Origin: Actinomycetota bacterium
Lineage (GTDB): Bacteria > Actinomycetota > Actinomycetes > Nanopelagicales > Nanopelagicaceae
Direction: 5' to 3'
NCBI GenBank assembly: GCA_009698615.1
Contig: WLPU01000004.1
Coordinates: forward strand, 46,473-110,472
Length of the DNA: 64,000 nt
Shown here: piece after piece, positions 29,679 through 38,983 of the stretch
How the letters are laid out: each line of letters begins with the position of its first letter
Numbering within the stretch: position 1 is the first letter of the stretch
Made by a program: the position numbers and the translations under genes
Notes under the pieces: generated by a model
Seen by the model: the letters and a program-made list of their open reading frames with translations, nothing else
The model's database searches: none
Told to the model about the DNA's origin: nothing

Positions 29679-32600
29679 TCAGACAAGGCAACCAGAGCCC
29701 AAAATAGATTTTAGATCTGCGCTCAAGCTCGGAGAAGAAGTTACCCGCGGTTCGAGTTTCATAATTGTGACTTTGCCGAAATCATCCAAATGGAGATGGA
29801 CCTCGCGATTGCCAGGATGAGTACGCAAGATTTCTTTCATGCGATCCACGATCGGTGGGGTGCATTGGTTGACCGGCATAGAAATAACAAGTGGTCCAAC
29901 GGGGCCTTTCGAGATATCTGGAATCATCATTTCAAGAGCAGTGAAACGCACTTGATCCTCTCGCTTATCTACACGACCTCTAATCACTACAACACGGTCC
30001 TCTGTTAAGGAAAGTGCGTATTGGACATACGTGTTGGAGAAGAAAAGCGCTTCAATGGAGCCTTCGAGGTCTTCGATCGTCACAATTGCCCACGACGCTC
30101 CTTGACGAGTGACTTTTCTTTGAATCCCCGTAATGAGACCACCGATTGTCACGGTTTGATCCATCGCCGAACCATCATCGAGTAACTGACTGATAGACAT
30201 GTCGGTGGCCGCTTTAAGCACGTGCTCCACTCCTAATAATGGGTGATCTGAAACATAAAGTCCCAACATTTCACGTTCATAACTCAACAGCAGTGCCTTC
30301 TCCCATTCACCTTGTGGGATCTCTAAATCGATGCCTGCGACATTTGATTCGGCAACTCCCCCGAATAAATCAAACTGTCCGATCGCTTCGGCGCGCTTGG
30401 TTTCGATAATTGAATCAATAGCCTCTAAATAAACCGCCATCAAACCTTTTCGCGATACCTCAAAGGAATCAAATGCTCCGGCTTTAATAAGGGATTCGAT
30501 TGTCTTTTTGTTGCACACGTGCACATCAACTTTTGCCAAAAAATCTCCAAATGAAAGGAATCGACCTTTCGTCTCTCTCGCACTCTTAATCGAGGCAACT
30601 ACGCCCTCGCCAACATTTCGAATAGCAGCTAATCCAAAACGAATGTCAACGCCCCGTGGTGTGTACTCAGCGTCTGATTCATTGACATCAGGCGGCAGAA
30701 CTCGGATACCCATTCTGCGGCATTCACTCAAATACAGAGCAGATTTATCTTTATCATCGCGCACGCTTGTTAAGAGTGCTGCCATATATTCAGTTGGATA
30801 ATTGGCCTTCAAATAACCGGTCCAATAGGAAACAACACCATAACCAGCGCTATGTGCTCGATTGAATGCATAATCGGAGAACGGGATCAAGGTTTTCCAT
30901 AATTCTGCGATAGCTCCATCCCCAAAGCCGTTTGCTTTCATTCCGGCCTCGAAATGGATGTATTCCTTATCCAAAATTTCGCGATCTTTCTTACCCATCG
31001 CCTTACGGAGCAGATCGGCTCGTCCCAGAGAGAATCCGGCAACCTTTTGCGCGATAGCCATTACTTGCTCCTGATAAACGATCAGGCCATAAGTGTCACC
31101 AAGAATGTCTTGTAGCGGTGAAGACAATTCACGATGAATCGGTTCGACAGGCTTACGCCCATTCTTTCGATCAGCATAGTTATTGTGCGCGTTTTCTCCC
31201 ATGGGTCCTGGGCGATAGAGAGCTATCACCGCGGAGATATCAGCAAAAGAATCAGGCGCCATAGATCGCAAGAGAGCGCGCATCGGTCCACCATCGAGCT
31301 GGAAAACACCCAAAGTGTCGCCGCGTCCCAGAAGTTCAAATGTCTTTGGATCATCAAGAGTCAAGGTTTCAAGAACAACATCCCTATTTAAATTCGATTT
31401 GATGTTCAACAAACAGTCATCAAGAACGGAGAGATTTCGAAGTCCCAAGAAATCCATTTTAAGAAGTCCGGTTGCCTCGCAGGCTCCCATATCAAACTGA
31501 GTGATGATTGCGCCATCGGCTTCTCGACGATGAATCGGAATGACATCCAACAACGGCTCTCGAGATAAAATTACCCCCGCAGCATGAACTCCCCACTGTC
31601 TTTTTAGACCTTCCAACCCGCGCGCAGTATCGACAACGCGCTTTGAATCTGGATCAGTTTCGTACAGTTGGCGAAACTCGCTGGCTTCGTCATAGCGTTC
31701 GTGCGAAGTATCGAAGATGCCAGCCAACGAAATATCTTTACCCATGATGGATGGCGGAAGCGCCTTTGTTAATTTGTCACCGATGGCATAGGGATAACCG
31801 AGAACGCGTGTGGAATCTTTTAACGATTGCTTGGACTTAATTGTTCCGTAAGTAATAATCTGAGCTACACGATCTTCGCCGTATTTGGTTGTCGCATATC
31901 GAATCATGTCGCCGCGCCTGCGCTCATCAAAGTCCAAGTCAATATCGGGCATAGAGATGCGCTCGGGATTGAGAAAACGCTCGAATAATAGACCGTGCTC
32001 GATCGGATCCAGCGCTGTAATTCCAAGTGCGTACGAAACTAAAGAGCCCGCAGCAGAACCACGCCCCGGGCCAACACGTATTCCTTCGCTCTTTGCGTGA
32101 CCAACGAGGTCAGCCACAACAAGGAAGTATCCCGGGAAACCCATCTTTATCATGACGTCGAGTTCATAATTCATTCGCTCTCGATGTTGTGTTGGGATTG
32201 AACCCTTCATTCGTTCGCTTAATCCGCGCTCGGTCTCTTTGCGAAGCCAGGTGTCTTCAGTTTCTCCTTCAGGTACAGTGAATTTTGGCAGAAGGTTTTC
32301 GCCTTCACGCAAAGTTATGTTGCAACGTTCGGCGATCAACAGAGTGTTATCGCAACTTTCCGGAATTTCCTTAAAGAGCTCGCGCATTTGCGCAGCAGTT
32401 TTGAGATAAAACTCGTGATTATCAAACTTGAATCGTTTCGGATCTGCAAGAGTCGAGCCAGATTGCACGCACAGTAGAGCTTCATGAGCCGTTGCATCTG
32501 CATGAAAGGTGTAGTGCAAATCATTTGTCGCAAGCAAAGGCAGACCAAGCTCTTTACCAAGTTTGAGGAGATCGGCTTTTACTTTGGATTCAATTTCAAT

Positions 32601-33182
32601 CCCATGATCCATAATCTCTAAATAGAAGTTTTCGCGGCCGAAAATATCTCGAAGTTCACTCGCTGCCCGGATGGCCTCTTTATACGCACCCATGCGCAAT
32701 CGTGTTTGTACTTCTCCCCCAGGGCAGCCAGTTGTTGCGATGAGCCCTTTGCCGTATTTCGACAAAAGATCACGGTCCATACGTGGCTTGTAGTAATACC
32801 CTTCGAGGGATGCAAGGGAAGAAAGGCGGAAGAGATTTCCTAGACCTTCATTATTTTCGGCAAGCAATGTCATGTGCGTATAAGCTCCACCACCTGAGAC
32901 ATCATCATCTCCGCCATCTGCCCATTTCACTTTATGTTTATCAAACCTAGATTCAGGTGCAACATAAGCTTCAATTCCAATGATGGGCTTAATGCCAGCC
33001 CTATTTGCCTGCTTGTAAAAATCAAATGCTCCAAAAACGTTTCCGTGATCAGTAATAGCGATCGCCGGCATCTCTTGGCGCGCCACTTCTGCAACTAAAT
33101 CTCCAACACGAGCAGCACCGTCAAGCATGGAGTACTCAGTGTGCGTATGGAGATGAACGAAGGAGGCCACGATTGGTGACAC
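29679..33182 (-). CDS. dnaE1: DNA polymerase III alpha subunit (replicative)
   Basis: A 1167-residue replicative polymerase. The PHP domain at the N terminus is intact at the visible metal motifs (HLHTHTEYSMLDGA, ITDHGNVFGA), as expected for actinobacterial DnaE1 where PHP proofreads. The polymerase carries RVGPGRGSAAGSLVSYALG and the catalytic pair Asp413 and Asp415 in MPDIDLDF, with LLKMDFLGLRNL further on. The beta-binding region and OB domain (TIGGLITGIQRKVTRQG) complete it. Start GTG 33182 follows the pseudouridine synthase stop by 6 bases, with AAGGGC just upstream; GTG 33170 is an alternative. Confidence 0.98.
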   Translation of the reverse strand: MSPIVASFVHLHTHTEYSMLDGAARVGDLVAEVARQEMPAIAITDHGNVFGAFDFYKQANRAGIKPIIGIEAYVAPESRFDKHKVKWADGGDDDVSGGGAYTHMTLLAENNEGLGNLFRLSSLASLEGYYYKPRMDRDLLSKYGKGLIATTGCPGGEVQTRLRMGAYKEAIRAASELRDIFGRENFYLEIMDHGIEIESKVKADLLKLGKELGLPLLATNDLHYTFHADATAHEALLCVQSGSTLADPKRFKFDNHEFYLKTAAQMRELFKEIPESCDNTLLIAERCNITLREGENLLPKFTVPEGETEDTWLRKETERGLSERMKGSIPTQHRERMNYELDVMIKMGFPGYFLVVADLVGHAKSEGIRVGPGRGSAAGSLVSYALGITALDPIEHGLLFERFLNPERISMPDIDLDFDERRRGDMIRYATTKYGEDRVAQIITYGTIKSKQSLKDSTRVLGYPYAIGDKLTKALPPSIMGKDISLAGIFDTSHERYDEASEFRQLYETDPDSKRVVDTARGLEGLKRQWGVHAAGVILSREPLLDVIPIHRREADGAIITQFDMGACEATGLLKMDFLGLRNLSVLDDCLLNIKSNLNRDVVLETLTLDDPKTFELLGRGDTLGVFQLDGGPMRALLRSMAPDSFADISAVIALYRPGPMGENAHNNYADRKNGRKPVEPIHRELSSPLQDILGDTYGLIVYQEQVMAIAQKVAGFSLGRADLLRKAMGKKDREILDKEYIHFEAGMKANGFGDGAIAELWKTLIPFSDYAFNRAHSAGYGVVSYWTGYLKANYPTEYMAALLTSVRDDKDKSALYLSECRRMGIRVLPPDVNESDAEYTPRGVDIRFGLAAIRNVGEGVVASIKSARETKGRFLSFGDFLAKVDVHVCNKKTIESLIKAGAFDSFEVSRKGLMAVYLEAIDSIIETKRAEAIGQFDLFGGVAESNVAGIDLEIPQGEWEKALLLSYEREMLGLYVSDHPLLGVEHVLKAATDMSISQLLDDGSAMDQTVTIGGLITGIQRKVTRQGASWAIVTIEDLEGSIEALFFSNTYVQYALSLTEDRVVVIRGRVDKREDQVRFTALEMMIPDISKGPVGPLVISMPVNQCTPPIVDRMKEILRTHPGNREVHLHLDDFGKVTIMKLEPRVTSSPSLSADLKSILGSGCLV

Positions 33183-33188
33183 TAGCCC

Positions 33189-34127
33189 TTAAGGCAGAAC
33201 TGACGAGTCAAGCAACGCCAGAGCCCTGACAAGATCAGCGGGATAAGGAGTGTGAAGGTCTAGAGGTTGCTGGGTAATTGGATGGTTGAAACGCAATTCA
33301 AGAGCATGCAGCCAAGGCCTTGATATCTCCAAGCGAGCCGCCAGTGTTGGATCCGCGCCATAGGTCATATCCCCCACTAAAGGGTGGCGTAATGCAGAAA
33401 AATGCACACGAATTTGATGGGTGCGCCCTGTTTCTAATTCAACTTTCACTAAGGAAACGGCGCGGTAAAACTCGATCACTTCATAGTGAGTAATGCTCGT
33501 CTTGCCATCAGCCACAACTGCAAATCGATAATCTTCCTTAGGATGGCGATCGATCGGGGCGTCAATGGTTCCGGTAGTCGGATCCATATGTCCTTGGACT
33601 AATGCGTGATAAACCTTTTCTACTTCACGATTTCTAAACGCGTCTTTCAAAACGGTATAAGCGCGATCTGTCTTAGCGACAATCATCAGGCCAGTTGTGC
33701 CAACATCAAGGCGATGCACAATGCCAGCGCGCTCTGGTGCGCCACTTGTTGAAATGGAATAACCAGCTGCTGCAAGTGCACCGATAACGGTTGGGCCAGT
33801 CCACCCGGGACTAGGGTGCGCGGCGCAACCGACGGGTTTGTCGATAACGACAATGGCATCATCGTCATAGACAATCGTGAGTCCAGCAAGGGGAGTCAGT
33901 GGTACTGGTTCACGCACTGCTGTATCTGGCATTAATATTTCAATCATCTGATCTGCGTTGACGCGTTCTGACTTGCCCATCGCAAGTCCGTTACTGCGAA
34001 TTTCACCATTTTCTATCAGCCCAACGATGGCAGTTCTGGAAAGCCCCAGCACTCGAGTCAATGCGCTATCAACACGCTCACCAGCAACGCCTTCGGGAAC
34101 AATGAGGGTTCGCAATTCACGCGCCAT
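33189..34127 (-). CDS. rluD: RluD-type 23S rRNA pseudouridine synthase
   Basis: A 312-residue RluA/RluD family enzyme that isomerises uridines in rRNA. It has an N-terminal S4 domain (GERVDSALTRVLGLSRTAI) and the catalytic domain with the active Asp in HRLDVGTTGLMIVAKT, plus the RTHQIRVH motif. Start ATG 34127 is chosen because GGGGAGGGGAC lies just upstream; a longer frame from 34235 would run through the end of lspA and has no support. The start overlaps lspA by 11 bases. Confidence 0.93.
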   Translation of the reverse strand: MARELRTLIVPEGVAGERVDSALTRVLGLSRTAIVGLIENGEIRSNGLAMGKSERVNADQMIEILMPDTAVREPVPLTPLAGLTIVYDDDAIVVIDKPVGCAAHPSPGWTGPTVIGALAAAGYSISTSGAPERAGIVHRLDVGTTGLMIVAKTDRAYTVLKDAFRNREVEKVYHALVQGHMDPTTGTIDAPIDRHPKEDYRFAVVADGKTSITHYEVIEFYRAVSLVKVELETGRTHQIRVHFSALRHPLVGDMTYGADPTLAARLEISRPWLHALELRFNHPITQQPLDLHTPYPADLVRALALLDSSVLP

Positions 34128-34650
34128 GTGTCCCCTCCCCATCTTTGAGATGCAGTTCTGCGTTGGAGTCTGGACCGATCCGATGTATCGGTGCAATGTT
34201 GCGGAGTGAAAAAACCAAAGCCAGAAGTGCTGCAATCACAATAGCCGAATCTGCAAGATTAAATATGGGCCAATGCGGCAGCTCGATCCAGTCAATCACT
34301 TGGCCGTTGAAGGCGCCGTGCGTGCTTCGGAAAATTCGATCGGTGAGATTTCCCAACGTTCCGCCAAGGACCAATCCCATCACTATCGCCCAGTGGCGCG
34401 AGGTAATGCGTGAAGCCCAGATTGCAATGAACCCGACTACGACAATCCCAAAAATCGAAAGGAATATCGCCCCACCGGTGGCCATGCTAAAGGCTGCGCC
34501 AGAATTGCGCGTAAATGTGAATTGCAAGAAACTCCCCAGCACTTTTCTAGGGTTGCTACCTTCAAGGCTTGCAAGCGCCCAGGTTTTTGTTGCAACATCA
34601 AGAAGCCATACGACCCAAGCAGCGAGTAGGACGCTGCGCCAGATTGGCAT
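34117..34650 (-). CDS. lspA: Lipoprotein signal peptidase (signal peptidase II)
   Basis: A 177-residue membrane aspartic peptidase that cleaves diacylglyceryl prolipoproteins. Four hydrophobic helices are visible, with the catalytic Asp pair in GNLTDRIFR and FNLADSAIV and the motif FTRNSGAAFSM. Start ATG 34650 follows the upstream gene's stop by 14 bases; the 34755 start of the open frame lies inside that gene. It pairs functionally with lgt at 17746-18585. Confidence 0.95.
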   Translation of the reverse strand: MPIWRSVLLAAWVVWLLDVATKTWALASLEGSNPRKVLGSFLQFTFTRNSGAAFSMATGGAIFLSIFGIVVVGFIAIWASRITSRHWAIVMGLVLGGTLGNLTDRIFRSTHGAFNGQVIDWIELPHWPIFNLADSAIVIAALLALVFSLRNIAPIHRIGPDSNAELHLKDGEGTHGA

Positions 34651-34664
34651 TGTTCGGCGCAAAA

Positions 34665-35456
34665 TTAGCGCCGTTCTTCCTTTTGTTTGCAGAGCATGCA
34701 CAAGGTTGCGCGTGGGAAAACTTGGAGGCGCGCCTTCCCGATGGAATTTCCACATTCTTCACAAGCACCATAAGTCTTTTGATCAATGCGCTCGAGGGCA
34801 CGTTCTGTTTGCAAGACCATGTCCCGTGCGTTAATTACAAGAGACATCTCATGTTCGCGTTCAAAAGTTTTCGTGCCCGCATCTGCCTGATCATCGCCAG
34901 CGCCTTCACCGGATTCGCGAATTAATTCATCCATCTCAAGCTCAACTGCTGCGAGCTCGGATTGCAAACGAAGTAAATCTTTTGATAATTCGGCGCGCAT
35001 CGCTTTAAGTTCAGTTGCACTCCAGGGTGCTTCACCTTCAGAGACAACAACTGGAGTTGGTGCGACCTTAATCGGCTTGAGCGGCGCACTCTTTTTTGCA
35101 GTTTTGGAAGGGCGTGGTGGAGGCGGCATCACCAAACGACGCTCTTCAGGAAGGGTAATTACTTGAGATGCAGAAGCAACGGCCACAGGTGCAGGTGTGC
35201 TCTTCGAGGGAAATGGGCGCCCTGGTGCTTTCTTAACAGCCGCTTTCTTTACTGCTGCTTTCTTGGCGGGAATCTTTTTGCCAGGAGCCTTTTTAGCCGC
35301 AATTTTCTTGGCTGGCGCCTTTTTCGCTGGAGCTTTCTTAGCAGGAGACTTCTTGATTGCCTTCTTTTTTACGGGTGCTTTTTTCCCAGCAGATTTCTTT
35401 GACAGCGCCTTTTTCACATTTGCCTTCTTTTTCGATTTCACAGCCACGGCGCGCAC
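34665..35456 (-). CDS. DdbA-like protein: lysine-rich histone-like tail with TraR/DksA zinc domain
   Basis: A 263-residue two-part protein. Residues about 8-80 are a lysine-alanine-proline repeat (many KKAPAKK and AAKKA units) like a histone H1 tail, then a Pro/Lys/Val linker, then a helical hairpin (ALRAELSKDLLRLQS... type) and a C4 zinc finger (CEECGNSIG...LCMLC) of the TraR/DksA family. Streptomyces DdbA has the same arrangement and binds DNA. The DksA-like hairpin region suggests a nucleoid or RNA-polymerase role; the acidic tip residues of DksA cannot be confirmed here. Start GTG 35456 or GTG 35447. It opens the lspA-rluD-dnaE1 series. Confidence 0.85.
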   Translation of the reverse strand: MRAVAVKSKKKANVKKALSKKSAGKKAPVKKKAIKKSPAKKAPAKKAPAKKIAAKKAPGKKIPAKKAAVKKAAVKKAPGRPFPSKSTPAPVAVASASQVITLPEERRLVMPPPPRPSKTAKKSAPLKPIKVAPTPVVVSEGEAPWSATELKAMRAELSKDLLRLQSELAAVELEMDELIRESGEGAGDDQADAGTKTFEREHEMSLVINARDMVLQTERALERIDQKTYGACEECGNSIGKARLQVFPRATLCMLCKQKEERR

Positions 35457-35500
35457 CTTATGCGCTTATGGGGGTAAATGCCACTCCCGCCACGATGGAA

Positions 35501-35513
35501 TAGAGTTCGACAA
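35501..35513 (+). promoter_or_regulatory. -10 box for leaderless ileS transcript
   Basis: TAGAGT (35501-35506) is followed by exactly 7 bases and the ATG at 35514. No Shine-Dalgarno sequence is present (the bases before the ATG are TTCGACAA). No -35 hexamer is seen 17 bases upstream. Confidence 0.4.
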
Positions 35514-38500
35514 ATGAGCGCAGACAAGCCACAAACGGCATATAAGGCGATCTCGCCCCAGGTGGATCTCGCCGCGATGGAGCGCATCGTTTTAGATTTT
35601 TGGGAAGATCAATCGATTTTTCACCAGAGTCTGTTGGCCAGGCAAGGCGCCCCCGCGTGGACTTTTTATGAAGGGCCTCCTACTGCTAACGGTGCACCCG
35701 GTACCCACCACATCGAAGCTCGTGTATTCAAAGATGTATTCCCTCGCTTTCATACAATGAAAGGCAAATACGTTGTCCGCAAAGCTGGCTGGGACTGTCA
35801 TGGGCTACCAGTAGAAATCGCGGTAGAAAAAGAGTTGGGATTTAGCGGTAAAGGTGACATTGAAAAATATGGCATCGCTGCATTTAATGAAAAATGCCGT
35901 GACTCTGTACAGCGGCATGTAGGTGCATTCACTCAAATGACCCACCGCATGGGCTTTTGGGTCGACTTTGATGAGGCTTACTGGACGATGTCTCCAGAAT
36001 ATGTTGAAAGTGTGTGGTGGTCTCTCAAACAAGTGTGGGATAAAGGGTTGTTGGTACAAGACCATCGCGTTGCACCATATTGCCCGCGATGTGGAACTGG
36101 GCTCTCTGACCATGAGTTAGCTCAAGGGTATGAAACAATCACCGATCCTTCAGTTTATGTTCGCTTCCCTATTACATCTGGGCCTCTTGCCGAATTAAAA
36201 GCTTCCTTATTGGTATGGACGACAACACCGTGGACTTTGGTTTCAAATACAGCCATTGCTGTGAATCCTGATGTTACATATTTGGTTGTAGAAGAAACCA
36301 CCGAACATGGCTCCGATGTGCTTATTATCGCCGAGCCGCTAGTGACATTTTTGCAAGGACAAGTCAAGATTATCAATAAAATCCTAGGACGAGATCTCGA
36401 ACGCACCACCTATCGCCGTCCTTTTGATTACGTTGAGATTCCAGATTCGCATTACGTTGTGGTTGCTAGTTATGTGACAACTGAAGATGGCACCGGTTTA
36501 GTCCACCAGTCCCCTGCATTCGGAGCCGATGACCTCATCGTTTGTCGCGGTTACGGTCTGCCAGTAGTAAATCCCATCGCTCCAGATGGAACATTCCTAC
36601 CTGATGTCCCAATCATCGGCGGGATGTTTTTCAAAGAGGCTGACAAACTTCTCGTGAAAGAATTAAAAAAGAGTGGGGCGCTCTACAAGCACGTTCCTTA
36701 CGAGCATCAATATCCCCATTGCTGGCGCTGTCATACCGCCTTGCTCTATTACGCACAACCGTCTTGGTATATCCGCACTACCTCTATCAAGTCAGAATTA
36801 ATCCGTGAGAATGAAAAAACTCAATGGCACCCAGAAACTATTAAAACCGGTCGCTACGGAGATTGGCTTAATAACAATATTGATTGGGCGCTTTCTCGAA
36901 ATCGCTATTGGGGAACACCGCTCCCAATTTGGAGATGCGAAAACAAGCACGATGTTTGCATCGGTTCACTTGCTGAATTAGGGGCACTTGCTGGCCAAGA
37001 GCTCAGCTCGCTTGATCCGCATCGCCCATTTGTCGATGACATTACGTGGGCTTGCAGTCAATGCTCTCTACCCATGGTGCGAGTCAACGAAGTTATTGAC
37101 TGTTGGTATGACTCAGGTGCCATGCCCTTTGCCCAATGGGGCTATCCGCATAAGGCGGGCTCTGTCGAAAAATTTAAGGCCGCCTACCCCGCTGATTTTA
37201 TTTGTGAAGCAATCGACCAAACCCGTGGCTGGTTTTACACCCTCATGACAATCGGAACTTTGGTTTTTGATCAAAGTTCATACAAGACGGTCCTTTGTTT
37301 AGGGCACATATTGGATAAAGACGGCCGCAAGATGAGCAAGCACTTAGGTAACTCATTGGAGCCCATTGAGTTGATGGATAAGCACGGTGCAGATGCGGTC
37401 CGCTGGTACATGCTGGCAGCCGGTTCACCATGGGCGGCACGTCGAGTGGGACACGATGCAATCAACGATGTTGTCCGAAAGACCCTGCTCACCTACTGGA
37501 ATACCGTTTCATTCTTGGCGCTCTATGCCAACGCATCGTCATTTGATCTTTCCGGCGCCCCAGAAATCAAAAATCGCCCTCTCATGGATCGATGGATTAA
37601 TTCTGAACTTCAGGCACTCATCGTTGAAGTTGATCAATCACTCGAGGGTTTTGATTCTCAGCGGGCAGGTAAGGCAATCGCAACTTATATCGATGACTTA
37701 TCTAACTGGTATGTCCGTCGCTCCCGACGACGATTCTGGGATGCAGATCCGGCAGCTCTAGCTACCTTGCATGAATCTTTAAGAACACTCACTTTGCTGA
37801 TGGCACCGATGGTTCCTTTCATATCCGAACATGTGTGGCAAGAACTCATTCGTCCAGTCGAGCCATCCCAACCAATATCGGTGCACTTGTGTGATTTCCC
37901 TACTGCCGACACTTCGGCCATAGATTCTCAACTTTCCGCGCACGTGGCACAAACACGCAGAATCGTAGAATTGGGTAGAGCGGCACGCGCTGAATCTGGT
38001 GTGAAAATTCGTCAGCCACTTGCTCGCGCTCTCATTGCGGCACAGGGGTGGAATGATCTCCCCTCCGATATGAAGGATCAAATTGCCGATGAACTCAATG
38101 TCATGGAGTTACATGACATTGCAAGTGCAGATGGCGATCTAGTCGATGTCAGCATCAAAGCGAATTTCCGATCACTCGGAGTTAAATACGGAGCCCAAGT
38201 TCAAGAAATCGCACAAAGTATCGGGGCAACATCAGCGGTTGAATTAGTCGCGACCTTACGGAAAAAGGGTGTGGCAACCATTGCGGGCAAAGCACAATCA
38301 TGGGAAATTGAACTACTGGACTTAATTATCACCGAGCAACCAAAAACTGGATGGACTGTTGCAAGCCATGAAGGTGAAAGCGTGGCCATGGATCTTGCTC
38401 TCTCTCCTGAATTAATCGCAGCTGGCCATGCGCGCGAGGTTGTTCGCTTCATCCAGGAAGCTCGAAAGAGCGAGGGCTTTGATATCAGTGACCGGATTTC

Positions 38501-38666
38501 CGTGCAGTGGAATGCACAGCCAGAAATTGCACAGGCAATTAGCGGGGCCCACGAAAGCATCTCACGCGAAGTTTTAGCAACCTCAATAGAATTAGATGTA
38601 ACGCTGCCACTGGGCGAAAACGAACTTGGCCTCTACGTACGCCTAACAAAGGCTTCGAAGAACTAA
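35514..38666 (+). CDS. ileS: Isoleucyl-tRNA synthetase (type 2, GxHH variant)
   Basis: A 1050-residue class I synthetase of the large IleRS2 type. The first signature motif is altered: where HxGH is usual, the sequence reads PGTHH (Gly63-Thr-His-His66), a swapped GxHH form. The second signature is DGRKMSKHLGN with Lys606. The editing domain (VWTTTPWTLVSNTAIAV) and the anticodon domain are complete. Start ATG 35514 is chosen over an in-frame ATG at 35478 because it lies 7 bases after TAGAGT and matches usual N termini. It is the only gene on the plus strand between 3550 and 61080. Confidence 0.96.
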   Translation: MSADKPQTAYKAISPQVDLAAMERIVLDFWEDQSIFHQSLLARQGAPAWTFYEGPPTANGAPGTHHIEARVFKDVFPRFHTMKGKYVVRKAGWDCHGLPVEIAVEKELGFSGKGDIEKYGIAAFNEKCRDSVQRHVGAFTQMTHRMGFWVDFDEAYWTMSPEYVESVWWSLKQVWDKGLLVQDHRVAPYCPRCGTGLSDHELAQGYETITDPSVYVRFPITSGPLAELKASLLVWTTTPWTLVSNTAIAVNPDVTYLVVEETTEHGSDVLIIAEPLVTFLQGQVKIINKILGRDLERTTYRRPFDYVEIPDSHYVVVASYVTTEDGTGLVHQSPAFGADDLIVCRGYGLPVVNPIAPDGTFLPDVPIIGGMFFKEADKLLVKELKKSGALYKHVPYEHQYPHCWRCHTALLYYAQPSWYIRTTSIKSELIRENEKTQWHPETIKTGRYGDWLNNNIDWALSRNRYWGTPLPIWRCENKHDVCIGSLAELGALAGQELSSLDPHRPFVDDITWACSQCSLPMVRVNEVIDCWYDSGAMPFAQWGYPHKAGSVEKFKAAYPADFICEAIDQTRGWFYTLMTIGTLVFDQSSYKTVLCLGHILDKDGRKMSKHLGNSLEPIELMDKHGADAVRWYMLAAGSPWAARRVGHDAINDVVRKTLLTYWNTVSFLALYANASSFDLSGAPEIKNRPLMDRWINSELQALIVEVDQSLEGFDSQRAGKAIATYIDDLSNWYVRRSRRRFWDADPAALATLHESLRTLTLLMAPMVPFISEHVWQELIRPVEPSQPISVHLCDFPTADTSAIDSQLSAHVAQTRRIVELGRAARAESGVKIRQPLARALIAAQGWNDLPSDMKDQIADELNVMELHDIASADGDLVDVSIKANFRSLGVKYGAQVQEIAQSIGATSAVELVATLRKKGVATIAGKAQSWEIELLDLIITEQPKTGWTVASHEGESVAMDLALSPELIAAGHAREVVRFIQEARKSEGFDISDRISVQWNAQPEIAQAISGAHESISREVLATSIELDVTLPLGENELGLYVRLTKASKN

Positions 38667-38696
38667 AAAGTAAAGAGTTTAAACCGTGAAGCGAAG

Positions 38697-38981
38697 TTAG
38701 ATGCGTCCGACAAACGGGATAGCAATTTGTACGGCAAAGAAGAGAACGAGAAACGATAAATCTAGGCTCACTGCGCCTAATCGCAACGGAGGTATATACC
38801 TACGCACAAACGAGGTTGGTTTATCGGTAATTGAATAGATTGCTTCGACTAGGTACAGTAAAATCCCCTTAGGGCGCCAAGAAGGTGAAAAAATTCTTAC
38901 ATAATCAAAAATCAAACGACCAAGAAGGGCAAAGAGAAATAACTGCAGGATAGAAACAAGGATGCTGCCGAGGTGAAACAT
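38697..38981 (-). CDS. yggT: YggT-family membrane protein
   Basis: A 94-residue membrane protein with two hydrophobic regions and the YggT sequence TDKPTSFVRRYIPPLRLGAVSLDLSFLV (shortened here; see residues 52-80). In actinobacteria it sits after sepF in the division cluster; Streptomyces SepG belongs to the same locus. It ends the series and meets ileS convergently with about 30 bases between. The gene usually found next, divIVA, is not here. Confidence 0.9.
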   Translation of the reverse strand: MFHLGSILVSILQLFLFALLGRLIFDYVRIFSPSWRPKGILLYLVEAIYSITDKPTSFVRRYIPPLRLGAVSLDLSFLVLFFAVQIAIPFVGRI

Positions 38982-38983
38982 TT

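Noticed and set aside
34145..34834. 229-residue open frame on the plus strand
   Set aside because: It is antisense to lspA and the DdbA-like gene, with no domain I recognise.
35163..35517. Phe/Ala/Leu-rich frame that looks like a membrane protein
   Set aside because: It is the reverse of the lysine-alanine repeats of the DdbA-like gene; AAG/GCC codons read backwards give Phe and Gly/Ala, which mimics membrane helices.
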